DNA of 32,001 nucleotides. Source: an uncultured Bacteroidota bacterium. Lineage in GTDB: Bacteria > Bacteroidota > Bacteroidia > Chitinophagales > Chitinophagaceae. Of this stretch, positions 1 to 8,156 are shown one piece after another; the first letter of the stretch is position 1; the number at the start of each line of letters is the position of its first letter. The translations under genes were made by a program, and so were the position numbers. The DNA is taken from positions 1-32,001 of the forward strand of contig CAMLGR010000040.1 of NCBI GenBank assembly GCA_946479615.1, read 5' to 3'. The notes beneath the pieces were generated by a model. That model saw only the letters and a program-made list of their open reading frames with translations, did no database searches and was not told the DNA's origin.

Positions 1-615
1 CAGTACCCTATTCATTTTCGTGGGTATGGACTGGGATTATTTGTAGCCGATTATAATGGCCGCCAGATGTATTGGCATACGGGCGGTGCAGGTGGCATGG
101 TAAGCAATATTTGTTTTGTTCCGGAAGAAAGACTGGGTATTGCAATATTGACCAATAATGATAACCAGAGTTTTTTCGAAGCACTGCGGTATCAAATACT
201 CGATGCTTACCTGGGTATGAAGTACGTCAATCGCAGCCGCCAGTTGATCACAGGATTCGAGAACGACATGAAGGACCAGTTAAAACAAATTGCCAACTGG
301 AAGCAGCGTTTAAAAAATGCCAGTCCTGCCCTTCCTTTACCAGCTTACCTGGGCACGTATAATAATGAATTGTATGGCTCATTATCCATTGCACAGGCGG
401 ATAATAAATTAACCATACATTTTAACGGGCATGCTGATTTGACAGCCACGCTTGAATATATGGACAATGATGAATGGCTGCTGCGCTATGACAATATCGA
501 GTATGGGATCTTTGCGATCAAATTCAAGCTACAGGGCGACAGGGTTGCCGCTGTCGATATCAGGGCCAATGAATTTGTAGAATATGATTCGTATACGTTT
601 ACGAAGAATGAGTAA
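1..615 (+). CDS. Serine hydrolase (beta-lactamase family), C-terminal part
   Basis: Open from the first base of the window in frame 1, so the 5' end is missing. The visible part begins YPIHFRGYGLGLF and carries WHTGGAGG, the HTGG block that replaces the KTG motif in class C beta-lactamase/esterase-like proteins, followed by the typical PEERLGIAILTNNDN strand. The last ~100 residues (from about LPLPAYLGTYNNELYG) look like the DUF3471 domain often fused behind such hydrolases in Bacteroidota. The substrate cannot be told; these proteins are usually periplasmic peptidases or esterases. The catalytic SxxK and YxN motifs lie outside the window. It converges on glnS, with a hairpin overlapping the gap. 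Family assignment is firm, function is not. Confidence 0.85.
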   Translation, partial: QYPIHFRGYGLGLFVADYNGRQMYWHTGGAGGMVSNICFVPEERLGIAILTNNDNQSFFEALRYQILDAYLGMKYVNRSRQLITGFENDMKDQLKQIANWKQRLKNASPALPLPAYLGTYNNELYGSLSIAQADNKLTIHFNGHADLTATLEYMDNDEWLLRYDNIEYGIFAIKFKLQGDRVAAVDIRANEFVEYDSYTFTKNE

Positions 616-616
616 C

Positions 617-650
617 GAATTCATAATTCTAAATTCATAATTATGAATTC
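617..650. terminator. AT-rich inverted repeat between convergent genes
   Basis: gaattcataatt (617-628) pairs perfectly with aattatgaattc (639-650) around a 10-base loop. It starts two bases after the upstream stop codon and covers the glnS stop at 641-643. There is no clear T-tract, so its role as a bidirectional terminator is inferred from position. It resembles the longer inverted repeat at 9260-9335. Confidence 0.5.
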
Positions 651-2308
651 GCTTTCCAGCTATCCTTCAGCGTTACCGCCCTGTTAAATACAATTCCGCT
701 GGGACTGCTATCCTTGTCAAGGGTAAAATATCCTTTTCTTATAAACTGGTAGCGATCCTCAAACTTTGCATTCTTCAGATCAGGTTCTGCATAGGCAGCC
801 TGGATGGTTTGCAACGAACCGGGATTGATATAATCTTTAAAATCGCCGGCCTCGTCGGTGGGGTCTTCTACTTTGAACAGGCGATCATATAATCTTAATT
901 CCGCAGTGATCGCATGTTTTACACTTACCCAATGCAACGTTCCCTTTACATGAATACCAGAAGTATCATGGCCGCTTTTGCTTTCGGGAATATAAGTACA
1001 ACGCAGTTCGGTCACATTTCCTTTATCATCTTTTATGACCTCTTCGCATTTGATAATGTAAGCGCTTTTCAATCGCACCATTTGTCCAGGTGCCAACCGG
1101 AAATATTTTTTAGGAGGGTTCTCCATAAAATCCTCCCGCTCAATATATAATTCATTACTAAAGGGAACCTGGCGCGTACCGGCGCTGGTATCTTCCGGGT
1201 TGTTTTCACTTTCAAGGAATTCTTCAGCAGCAGTATAGTTGGTAATTACAAGTTTTAGTGGATCGAAGACTACCATTCTGCGCAATGCTTTTTTATTCAG
1301 GTCCTCCCGCACACAAAACTCAAGCAATCCCACATCCACCATATTCTCTCTTTTTGCCACGCCGATCCTGTCGCAGAAATCACGTATACCGGCTGCAGTA
1401 TAGCCACGCCGGCGCATACCACTGATGGTTGGCATCCGCGGATCATCCCACCCATTTACATACTTTTCATTTACCAGTTGCAACAGCTTCCGTTTGCTGG
1501 TCACGGTATAATTAATATTACGACGGGCAAACTCATACTGGTGAGATGGATAGATCTCCAGTTTTTCAATCAGCCAGTCATACAACTCACGATGTGGCAC
1601 AAATTCGAGTGTGCAGATGGAATGAGAAACCTGTTCCATCGAATCACTTTGACCATGCGCCATATCGTACATGGGATATACGTTCCATTTATCACCCGTC
1701 CTGTGATGATGTTCATGTTTGATCCGGTAAAGTACCGGGTCACGCATCAGCATATTGGTGTGGGCCATATCAATTTTAGCACGGAGCGTACGGCTGCCAT
1801 CGGGAAACTCGCCGGCTTCCATCCGTTCGAAAAGATCAAGGTTCTCTTCCACGCTACGGTTACGGAATGGGCTGTCTTTCCCGGGTTCGTTCGGTGTTCC
1901 TTTCATGGATGCGATCTGTTCCGAGGTACTATCGTCAACATAAGCCAATCCTTTTTTGATCAGGGTTTTGGCAAATTCATATAATTGGTCGAAATAATCT
2001 GAAGCGTACAGTTCATGTTTCCATTCAAAGCCGAGCCATTTCACATCTTCTTTGATGCTGTTTACATATTCGGTTTCTTCGGTCGTGGGATTGGTATCGT
2101 CGAAACGGAGATTGGTATAACCGCCATACTTTTTGGTCAGGCCAAAATTGAGACAGATGCTGCTGGCATGACCGATATGCAGGTAACCATTCGGCTCCGG
2201 CGGAAAGCGGGTGATGATCTGTTTGTATTTACCATTTTTCAGATCTTCTTCAATAATCTCCTCCAGAAAATTGAGGCTTTTCTCTTCTTTCTTTAATTCT
2301 TCAGACAT
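641..2308 (-). CDS. glnS: Glutamine--tRNA ligase
   Basis: Class I aminoacyl-tRNA synthetase that charges tRNA-Gln with glutamine in the cytoplasm. At 555 residues it matches the usual length of bacterial GlnRS (about 550). The HIGH motif is at residues 44-47 within [15 protein letters not shown]. The KMSKS-equivalent TSKRK is at 270-274, followed by [19 protein letters not shown], which separates GlnRS from GluRS. The C-terminal part holds the anticodon-binding beta-barrels. The frame is open up to 2350, but ATG at 2308 is chosen because a -7 promoter element lies at 2316-2323, inside the longer alternative, and because MSEEL is a normal start. The leader would be only a few bases. Bacterial GlnRS is thought to descend from eukaryotic GlnRS by transfer; nothing here looks recently acquired. 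Confidence 0.97.
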   Translation of the reverse strand: MSEELKKEEKSLNFLEEIIEEDLKNGKYKQIITRFPPEPNGYLHIGHASSICLNFGLTKKYGGYTNLRFDDTNPTTEETEYVNSIKEDVKWLGFEWKHELYASDYFDQLYEFAKTLIKKGLAYVDDSTSEQIASMKGTPNEPGKDSPFRNRSVEENLDLFERMEAGEFPDGSRTLRAKIDMAHTNMLMRDPVLYRIKHEHHHRTGDKWNVYPMYDMAHGQSDSMEQVSHSICTLEFVPHRELYDWLIEKLEIYPSHQYEFARRNINYTVTSKRKLLQLVNEKYVNGWDDPRMPTISGMRRRGYTAAGIRDFCDRIGVAKRENMVDVGLLEFCVREDLNKKALRRMVVFDPLKLVITNYTAAEEFLESENNPEDTSAGTRQVPFSNELYIEREDFMENPPKKYFRLAPGQMVRLKSAYIIKCEEVIKDDKGNVTELRCTYIPESKSGHDTSGIHVKGTLHWVSVKHAITAELRLYDRLFKVEDPTDEAGDFKDYINPGSLQTIQAAYAEPDLKNAKFEDRYQFIRKGYFTLDKDSSPSGIVFNRAVTLKDSWKANS

Positions 2309-2315
2309 AAGGTTG

Positions 2316-2323
2316 CAAAGGTA
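2316..2323 (-). promoter_or_regulatory. Bacteroidota -7 promoter element for glnS
   Basis: The minus strand reads TACCTTTG, an exact match to TAnnTTTG, ending 8 bases before the ATG at 2308. It implies a very short 5' leader and decides the glnS start. I saw no convincing -33 TTTG. Confidence 0.6.
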
Positions 2324-2383
2324 AGGAACTGAGAGGATTGTAAATATCAAAATCAGTATGATACTACGGGCTATTACTGGGCA

Positions 2384-2422
2384 AAAGAGAGCCGCAAAGT
2401 TATCATCTCTGCGGCTTTCTTT
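2384..2422 (-). terminator. Terminator after the polysaccharide deacetylase gene
   Basis: agccgca (2390-2396) pairs with tgcggct (2410-2416). On the minus strand the hairpin is followed by CTCTTTTG, a modest T-rich tail. It separates the deacetylase gene from the glnS promoter. Confidence 0.6.
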
Positions 2423-2446
2423 TATTTGTAGTGTTCTTGTCTGTTT

Positions 2447-3325
2447 TTAAAAATCCTTTTTCATCACTTTCTGCATTCCTTCTGCACTCCATTCTCCCGG
2501 AACAATGATACGGCGGATGGTAAACAGCGGGTCCTGCTCATCACGTTTTGCGTATAACTGCATCGCTCCTTTGAACCCATGTTCTTTCAGGTGCGGGATC
2601 GCTTCCTTGTTCCAGAGGCCGAAAGGATAGGCGAAGTAATCGATATGTTTCCCGGTAATCGCTTCCAGTTGCCTGGAAGGCTTTTCGATCTGTGTTTCCC
2701 AGTCTTTACCGGTATACAGTTTTACATTGTGGTGATCCCAGGTGTGCGAACCGATGATATGACCTTCATCGGAAAGCTGTTTTACCTGTTCCTTACTCAT
2801 ATAACCGGGACGGCCAAGCGAAACGGTCATAATAAAAAAGACACCTTTGAAACCATGCTTTTCCAGTTCTGTCCGGGCGATATCAAATTGGTCGAGACGT
2901 GTATCATCGAATGTGAACATGACGGGTTTGGAAGGAAGTTCTTTTCCATATACCAGATAGTCGTATAACTGGTCGGGCAGTATGGAGTGATACCCGCTAT
3001 CGGCCAGCGATTTTACCTGTTCGGCAAACCGGGCGCCGGGAACGATATAAGCCCTGGCAGTTTTGGAATCGGAGGGTTTGAAATCACGGATCTGGTGATA
3101 GCAAAGGATCGGCACTTCCGGCCTGGCCAGGATAGCTGCGGCATCGGCTTTGACAGCAGGAACTGTTGCGGTGGTATGAGTGGAAGAATCAGTTTTAACT
3201 GTTTCGGAAACCGGGATTTCAGCGGCCCTGGGGCTGCCGTTGCAACCGGTATGAAGTATAGTCCAGGAAATGGAAAATAAGAGCAGGCTGGCGCTGTGCA
3301 CAATTGTTCTGGTAACGTTTTTCAT
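2447..3325 (-). CDS. Polysaccharide deacetylase family lipoprotein (NodB/CE4)
   Basis: A 292-residue exported protein. The N-terminus has a hydrophobic stretch ending in a lipobox-like LHTGC (Cys28), so it is probably a lipoprotein, followed by a Ser/Thr/Ala-rich linker (about 30-65). The catalytic NodB domain follows: TFDD at 138-141 holds the base and metal Asp, SHTWDHH gives the metal His pair H194/H198 (HxxxH), and YFAYPFG is the third CE4 motif. CE4 enzymes remove N- or O-acetyl groups from polysaccharides such as peptidoglycan, chitin or exopolysaccharide; the substrate here cannot be read. The start is an ATG 122 bases from the end of the next repeat patch. It is transcribed in the same direction as glnS but separated by its own terminator. 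Confidence 0.9.
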   Translation of the reverse strand: MKNVTRTIVHSASLLLFSISWTILHTGCNGSPRAAEIPVSETVKTDSSTHTTATVPAVKADAAAILARPEVPILCYHQIRDFKPSDSKTARAYIVPGARFAEQVKSLADSGYHSILPDQLYDYLVYGKELPSKPVMFTFDDTRLDQFDIARTELEKHGFKGVFFIMTVSLGRPGYMSKEQVKQLSDEGHIIGSHTWDHHNVKLYTGKDWETQIEKPSRQLEAITGKHIDYFAYPFGLWNKEAIPHLKEHGFKGAMQLYAKRDEQDPLFTIRRIIVPGEWSAEGMQKVMKKDF

Positions 3326-3810
3326 ATTGGATATTTGAAGACTTTACCATAACGGAAAACGGGTTGATTTATTTCGGAAATCCGCCTGGTAAATTTTTAC
3401 AAAAATAACATCAATCCCAATGAACCTATAAGGTTCGGGCAGAAAAATCTTTCCCCATGAAATCCTCGTAAAAAGATCAATGAGGCATGATGTTTTCCGC
3501 AATCGGTCTGCACCTATAAGGTTGAACCTTATAAGTACGATCGCAATGTTGGAAAGGCATCTATAACCGCCGGTTTTCCTCTTAAAAAATGATCTTTTCA
3601 CATTCTTATCATAGTTACTTGCACCATACCCCTGAATAAAGTCCCGTGATAGAGGATATTTCCCTCGGACGGTCTGCACCTATAAGGTCCAACCTTATAG
3701 GTGCAGGTGCTATGTTGGAAAAACAACTTTTCGAATATTTTTCCAACATAAAAAAGGCTTACAGCATTTCTGCCATAAGCCCCTTAAACCATAAAAAAAA
3801 TAGTTTACGT
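3326..3810. repeat. Intergenic patch of acctataaggt palindromic repeats
   Basis: This 485-base gap holds no credible gene. It has three related palindromes: a small one at 3422-3436 (gaacc-tataa-ggttc), one at 3511-3536 (acctataaggtt then aaccttataagt, one mismatch), and one at 3675-3705 (14-base arms, perfect, loop cca). The last two sit in direct repeats of about 50 bases (3504-3555 and 3670-3721), both opening with cggtctgcacctataaggt and closing with atgttggaaa. A further inverted repeat pairs atgttggaaaaa (3712-3723) with tttttccaacat (3738-3749). Weak overlapping frames on both strands run through the repeats and look like by-products. Confidence 0.75.
3750..3781 (-). terminator. Rho-independent terminator of the glycine-zipper gene
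   Basis: ggctta (3756-3761) pairs with taagcc (3776-3781). On the minus strand the hairpin runs straight into TTTTTT (complement of 3750-3755), as expected 30 bases past the stop at 3811. Confidence 0.65.
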
Positions 3811-4155
3811 TTATTTTACACGTCCGTCTTTCTTGTCTTCACCCCGGCCAATCACATAACCGGTACCTGCACCAAGTGCACCACCGATAATAGCCCCTTT
3901 GCCTTTTTTCTTACTCACCACAGCCCCTACCAGAGCACCCGAACCAGCACCAATCACAGTACCCTTAGCCGCCTTGCTCCATCCCTTTTTCTCTGTAGTT
4001 TGTGGTTTCTCCTTCACATATACCACTTCCTTTTTAACCACTACCGGAGCAGGAGCCGGAGCTACTGTTGTTTCCGTTCCAAGCGTCTTTTCCTGTTTAT
4101 TACCACATGCTGCAAATACGAAGATTACAGCAAAAGCTAACATGATCTTTTTCAT
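3811..4155 (-). CDS. Glycine-zipper lipoprotein
   Basis: A 114-residue lipoprotein. A signal segment ends in the lipobox FAAC (Cys17). A linker rich in Ala, Pro and Val (30-40) is followed by a Lys/Glu-rich part. Residues about 65-104 form a glycine zipper (GTVIGAGSGALVGAVV, then AIIGGALGAGTGYVIG), two Gly-patterned hydrophobic segments split by a Lys-rich turn (KKKGKG). Such proteins resemble YMGG-like/OmpA-associated small lipoproteins and are thought to sit in or against the outer membrane; the exact role is unknown. The start ATG gives MKKIMLAF, a typical signal peptide. It is divergent from the TonB-C gene across 214 bases, and its terminator adjoins the palindromic patch. Confidence 0.8.
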   Translation of the reverse strand: MKKIMLAFAVIFVFAACGNKQEKTLGTETTVAPAPAPVVVKKEVVYVKEKPQTTEKKGWSKAAKGTVIGAGSGALVGAVVSKKKGKGAIIGGALGAGTGYVIGRGEDKKDGRVK

Positions 4156-4308
4156 AACTTATAATTTTGATCCATCCTATTTATCCAATTACTATACCAA
4201 GCATGCCAACACAGGCTGTTTTTGATTACAATCGTGATTTTGCACGTAATATGACGGAATTTATGGGGCGCTATTTCCTCAAACCATGTGATTTTCTGTC
4301 ATAAAGCA

Positions 4309-4325
4309 GCCTGTATGCTACAGGC
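4309..4325. promoter_or_regulatory. Small palindrome upstream of the TonB-C gene
   Basis: gcctgta (4309-4315) and tacaggc (4319-4325) form a perfect 7-base inverted repeat around tgc, about 45 bases before the ATG at 4370. It could be an operator or a chance hairpin. Confidence 0.25.
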
Positions 4326-4369
4326 AATTTTAGTATACTTTTAATATCTTGCTTATTAAACCCGTTGCT

Positions 4370-4861
4370 ATGAGATTTACATCTTCTTACCGCTATGTTT
4401 TGATAATATTACTTTTATTTTCCTGTATCATTCAACAAATCATTGCTGCCCCTTGTACAAAAGCAATTGCATCAGTCATTGATACACTACCGCCAAAAGA
4501 CACATCCTCAAAAATCTTTCAGAGCGTTGAACAGGAAGCTTATTTCCCCGGAGCGACTGATGGCTGGCGAAAGTTTCTCGAACAAAATCTCAACGCAAAT
4601 GTACCCGTCGATCGTGGTGCACCTGCCGGCAAATATGTGGTATGGGTGCAATTTGCAGTAGATGCCAAAGGAAATCTTTCTGACCTTGAAGCCCTCACCC
4701 ATCTCGGTTATGGAATGGAAGAAGAAGTGCTGCGCATCCTTCGCAAATCACCACCATGGGTACCCGCCGTACAGGATCAGCATAATGTAAGAGCCTATCG
4801 CAAACAGCCCATTATTTTTATGGTAACGGAAGAAAAGAAAAAAAGAAAGAAACGTTCTTAG
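4370..4861 (+). CDS. Exported TonB C-terminal domain protein
   Basis: A 163-residue protein with a signal peptide or anchor (residues 1-27, hydrophobic VLIILLLFSCIIQQIIA). The TonB-C-type fold follows, about 57-152: FPGATDGWRKFLEQNLN, then AGKYVVWVQFAVDAKGNLSD, then EVLRILRKSPPWVPAVQDQ and YRKQPIIFMV. This pattern is shared with the energy transducer TonB and its short paralogues in Bacteroidota. There is no long Pro-rich periplasm-spanning stretch, so it is unlikely to be a full TonB; it may be a soluble or anchored partner domain. The very basic tail (KKKRKKRS) is odd for this family. A TTG at 4349 is in frame, but ATG 4370 directly begins the signal peptide. The GNAT gene follows after 10 bases, probably in one transcript. 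Confidence 0.8.
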   Translation: MRFTSSYRYVLIILLLFSCIIQQIIAAPCTKAIASVIDTLPPKDTSSKIFQSVEQEAYFPGATDGWRKFLEQNLNANVPVDRGAPAGKYVVWVQFAVDAKGNLSDLEALTHLGYGMEEEVLRILRKSPPWVPAVQDQHNVRAYRKQPIIFMVTEEKKKRKKRS

Positions 4862-4871
4862 TAATTGTGCT

Positions 4872-5378
4872 ATGCCTGATCTTACTTTAGAAGATATTCA
4901 TATTAGAACTGAATTACGCCCGGGCGATCTGGGGTATATTATTCACCTGCACGGCTCCATTTACCAGGATGAATATAATTACGGGATTGCTTTTGAAAGC
5001 TACGTAGCAGCAGGTCTTCATGAATTTTACCAGCATTATGATCCGGTTAAAGACAGGATCTGGATTTGCGAACACAACAACACGATCATCGGTAGCCTGT
5101 TACTGATCCATCGTCCAGGCAATGCAGCCCAACTCCGTTATTTTCTGATCAGCAAACCTTACCGTGGTATCGGTCTCGGCAACCAACTGATGAAACATTA
5201 CATGGAGTTTTATCACGCCTGCAAATATTCCTCTTCCTACTTATGGACAACACATGAACTCGGTGCAGCAGCCGGCTTGTATAAACGAAATGGTTTCCGG
5301 TTAACCGAAGAAAAAGAATCAATGGCATTCGGAAAAAATCTGACCGAACAAAAATATGAGTTGGTATCAGCGGGTTAA
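4872..5378 (+). CDS. GNAT family N-acetyltransferase
   Basis: 168 residues. The acetyl-CoA-binding motif A is clear: QLRYFLISKPYRGIGLGNQL, with the R/QxxGxG/A pyrophosphate loop at about 98-103. Later AAGLYKRNGFRLTEE is the usual alpha4-beta6 segment with Tyr before KRNGF. The acceptor substrate cannot be told. The N-terminal part (IIHLHGSIYQDEYNYGIAFESYV) resembles GNAT domains found fused to MarR regulators, but here it stands alone. The start lies 10 bases after the TonB-C stop, which suggests co-transcription. Its last 12 bases overlap the glycerate kinase 3' end on the opposite strand. Confidence 0.88.
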   Translation: MPDLTLEDIHIRTELRPGDLGYIIHLHGSIYQDEYNYGIAFESYVAAGLHEFYQHYDPVKDRIWICEHNNTIIGSLLLIHRPGNAAQLRYFLISKPYRGIGLGNQLMKHYMEFYHACKYSSSYLWTTHELGAAAGLYKRNGFRLTEEKESMAFGKNLTEQKYELVSAG

Positions 5379-6509
5379 ACGGATTGTGCCATTGGCAATC
5401 TGGTCTCCTGTTAATTTTGCCGCGGCTTCCAGGTTAGTATATGTGCTGGCAAGCGCCGTTGTCATATCCATGCCTTCGGGAGTAATAGCGATGAGCTTGA
5501 TAAAATGCTGTAACAATTCTTTCTCTGCTTTTATTTTTCCTGCCATACCAATCACCGGTAATCCATATTGTCTTGCCTGCTGAGCCACACCAAACGGACC
5601 CTTTCCTTCGAGCGTTTGCGCATCAAGACTTCCTTCACCGGTGATAACAAGATCAACTTTCCTGATCTCCTCTTCAAAACGGGTAATAGCCAGGAATTGA
5701 TCGATACCATTCACCAGCCTGGCCTTTAAAAAAGCATGGAGGGAAGCCGCTACCCCACCGGCTGCACCGCCATGCTTAATAGCAGACATATTGATCCCGG
5801 TTGTTTCCAATCCTACATCCGAGAATCTTGAAAGTGCTGCATTCAGGATATGTACATCATCTTCCGAAGCGCCTTTCTGCGGACCAAAGACAGCCGCCGA
5901 ACCGGAAGGTCCTGTTAAAAGATTCTCCACATCGCATAAAACAATAATATCGGTTGCTGTTTTCTCTTTAAAAAATTCAGGGACAATAATCGACGAAAGA
6001 AAATGAAGCGATGCCGGCATACCTTCAAGATCCTTACCCCTTGCATCTTTAAATTGAAAACCTAATGCCTGCAAAATGCCTGCGCCTCCATCTACCGTGG
6101 CGCTGCCACCAATACAAATAATAATCTTATCCGCTTTTTTATCAAACGCCGCTTTGATCAATTCGCCGGTTCCGAAACTGCTGGTCCTTAAAGGCGCATA
6201 TTCTGATTTTTTCAATAGCCGCAAACCCGAAGCGTCGGCCATTTCTATGATCGCTGTTTTACTTTCATTCACCCAGCCAAAAGATGACTGGATCTTCCGG
6301 CTAAGCGGATCGTTCACTTCACATTCTATCCTCTCCGCCTTCAAACAATCGCTTAATAATTTACCTGTACCATCTCCCCCGTCTGCAACCGGGAAGCAAA
6401 CCGTCGTACAGGATAATTGACTTTGGCTGAATCCGCGACTGATCGCTTCCGCAGCTTTCCCGGCATCCAGACTATTCTTAAAGGCATTGGGTGCGATCAG
6501 TATGCGCAT
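5367..6509 (-). CDS. Glycerate kinase (type I)
   Basis: A 380-residue cytoplasmic kinase of the GarK/GlxK family (PF02595), which converts D-glycerate plus ATP to phosphoglycerate, normally 2-phosphoglycerate. Conserved parts are the N-terminal MRILIAPNAFKNSLDA, the CFPVADGGDGT loop, GGSATVDGGAGILQALG (about 134-150) and LVITGEGSLDAQTLEGKGP near residue 290. Length matches the family (about 375-385). The ATG lies 2 bases after the upstream permease stop, so permease and kinase form an operon for uptake and phosphorylation. The product enters lower glycolysis. Its 3' end overlaps the convergent GNAT gene by 12 bases, leaving no room for a separate terminator. Confidence 0.95.
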   Translation of the reverse strand: MRILIAPNAFKNSLDAGKAAEAISRGFSQSQLSCTTVCFPVADGGDGTGKLLSDCLKAERIECEVNDPLSRKIQSSFGWVNESKTAIIEMADASGLRLLKKSEYAPLRTSSFGTGELIKAAFDKKADKIIICIGGSATVDGGAGILQALGFQFKDARGKDLEGMPASLHFLSSIIVPEFFKEKTATDIIVLCDVENLLTGPSGSAAVFGPQKGASEDDVHILNAALSRFSDVGLETTGINMSAIKHGGAAGGVAASLHAFLKARLVNGIDQFLAITRFEEEIRKVDLVITGEGSLDAQTLEGKGPFGVAQQARQYGLPVIGMAGKIKAEKELLQHFIKLIAITPEGMDMTTALASTYTNLEAAAKLTGDQIANGTIRLTR

Positions 6510-6511
6510 AA

Positions 6512-7843
6512 TTATAAAATAAAAAGGGACAGAATATAAATAACCATCATCGTGATCAATCCCATTAATATCGATGCTATGCTATGCACCCTCAACATGG
6601 TTTTGATATCGATATCAGAAAATTTCGAGATCACCCAGAAATAAGCATCATTGGTATGTGAGATCATCATCGATCCTGCCCCCATGGACAATACCGTCAG
6701 CAATTTTGCGTTCTCCGATTCCAGCCCCAGCAAAGGCAATAACGGTAATACAATGGAAGAAGCGGTAATAACAGCTACCGTCGAAGATCCCTGGGCCGTC
6801 TTGATAAGACAGGTAAGCAGGAACGGGAACCAGATACCCATTGATTTCAGATCGATATTATTACCAAAATGATGACCGATATCCGTAGCCGCCAGCACAG
6901 CACCGAAAGCACCACCCGCACCAATGATCACCAGAATACCCCCGGCTTTTTCAACCGCCTGCGATAAATTCCGGCTTCTTTCATGCTTGGGATATTTACC
7001 GGTCAGTATGGCAAGTATTACACCAACCGCCAATGCTATCGATGGATCGCCGGTTATATTGATCGCCTGAATCGAAAAACTATTATTTTCATTACCAAGA
7101 CCCACCACCGATTTCACTGCCATCAGTATTATAGGCACCAGCACCGGCAGGAAAGCAGCCAATACTTTTGGTTTATCTTTCTTTTCATACACTTCTTCTT
7201 CTACCCCTACTTTCCGCAACTGGTTGGTCTTTTTACCTGCATACATCGCCCACCAATGACCGATCAGCATCGCAGGTATGGCAATCAGCAACCCCAACAA
7301 TATCAACTTCCCAAAATCCACCTGTAACTTGCCCGCAGCTGCCGTAGCACCCGGATGCGGCGGTATCAGGCAATGCACCGCATATAAACCCGAAGCCAGT
7401 GAAATACTCATCTGTGCCACTGCAATACCGGTACGTTTCACCAGCGAACGGTTAATACCATTTAATACGATATACCCTGAATCACAAAAAATAGGAAGCC
7501 CTACGATAAATCCTGTCAGCGAAACAGCCAGGGCCGACCGTTTCACGCCTACCAACCGCAGGATATAGCCAGCCATGACTTCGGTACTGCCATTCTTTTC
7601 CAGCAATACACCGATCGTAGTTCCCAGAACGATGATGATACAGAGCTTCGACATGATATCTGCAAACCCATTCTTTATCAGTTGAAGAATCTCTTCAACC
7701 GGCATCTGCACACCAACACCGGTAACAAAACAGGCAATTAATAATGCAAAGAAGGGATGTAACCGGAATTTTACGGTCAGCAATACAATACAACCAACAC
7801 CGGCGATAAGAGATATGATGACCTGCAGAAAAGTAAAATGCAT
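6512..7843 (-). CDS. GntP-family permease, probably glycerate
   Basis: A 443-residue inner-membrane protein with roughly 12 hydrophobic segments, of the gluconate:H+ symporter (GntP) family. Landmarks are FALLIACFVTGVGVQMP near the start, the IPPHPGATAAAGKL motif in the middle, AQGSSTVAVITASSIVLP and MISHTNDAYFWVISKF near the end; the last is the family's conserved SHxND(x)xFW pattern. GntP relatives carry gluconate, other sugar acids or hydroxy acids. Because the glycerate kinase follows after 2 bases, glycerate is the likely cargo (inference from context). It is the first gene of the operon, with a weak -7-like TCAATTTG on the minus strand about 15 bases upstream. Confidence 0.9.
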   Translation of the reverse strand: MHFTFLQVIISLIAGVGCIVLLTVKFRLHPFFALLIACFVTGVGVQMPVEEILQLIKNGFADIMSKLCIIIVLGTTIGVLLEKNGSTEVMAGYILRLVGVKRSALAVSLTGFIVGLPIFCDSGYIVLNGINRSLVKRTGIAVAQMSISLASGLYAVHCLIPPHPGATAAAGKLQVDFGKLILLGLLIAIPAMLIGHWWAMYAGKKTNQLRKVGVEEEVYEKKDKPKVLAAFLPVLVPIILMAVKSVVGLGNENNSFSIQAINITGDPSIALAVGVILAILTGKYPKHERSRNLSQAVEKAGGILVIIGAGGAFGAVLAATDIGHHFGNNIDLKSMGIWFPFLLTCLIKTAQGSSTVAVITASSIVLPLLPLLGLESENAKLLTVLSMGAGSMMISHTNDAYFWVISKFSDIDIKTMLRVHSIASILMGLITMMVIYILSLFIL

Positions 7844-8156
7844 GAAAGCCTGTTTTCAAATTGAATAAATCGTCCCGAAATTAATGCTATCAATTATTCC
7901 TTTGACGATTATTTTGCTGGCTTCTTTGCGGTTAGCTACTTGTATAATAAATGAAAGAGATGAGGAAACACAGATCGGATGGATGACCACAGATATATAA
8001 ATAAATATTAAATGAACTGACGATAAATAAAAATCCATTTATACTCTTCTTATCCATCCAATCCGTGTTCCCATCCAGACATACACAACATATATAAATC
8101 CTCCTTACCTTTGCCTAACACTTGTTAGTTTTAAACCTTTAATCAGTCTATTCATT
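7844..8156. other. Intergenic region between divergent permease and aldolase genes
   Basis: 313 bases without a credible gene; a 60-codon minus-strand frame (7856-8038) has no recognisable features and lies where the permease leader should be. It contains an imperfect inverted repeat, 7963-7985 (aggaaacacagatcggatgg...) against about 8050-8074 (ttatccatccaatccgtgtt...), with an AT-rich middle, plus the aldolase promoter at its right end. Confidence 0.6.
8106..8113 (+). promoter_or_regulatory. -7 promoter element for fbaB
   Basis: TACCTTTG matches TAnnTTTG exactly, 43 bases before the ATG. No clear -33 element is seen. It is followed at 8115-8128 by the palindrome ctaaca-ct-tgttag, which would lie at the very start of the transcript and may be an operator or a 5' hairpin. 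Confidence 0.55.

Noticed and set aside
1478..1984. Long plus-strand frame opposite glnS
   Set aside because: Antisense shadow of a strongly conserved gene; no domain or promoter. The same applies to the other frames opposite confirmed genes.
2309..2350. Longer start for glnS at 2350
   Set aside because: It would include the promoter at 2316-2323 and adds 14 residues not expected in GlnRS.
3344..3679. A 111-residue minus-strand reading frame in the repeat patch
   Set aside because: It is built across the acctataaggt repeats, has no recognisable domain or start context and no credible leader. A plus-strand frame through the same repeats (3646-4140) also runs into the glycine-zipper gene.
7856..8038. 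A 60-codon minus-strand frame upstream of the permease gene
   Set aside because: Low-complexity hydrophobic translation, no start signal, and it lies where the permease leader should be.
7963..8074. Imperfect inverted repeat between permease and aldolase as a terminator
   Set aside because: It lies between divergent genes, where no terminator is expected, and the arms have several mismatches; I list it only as part of the gap.
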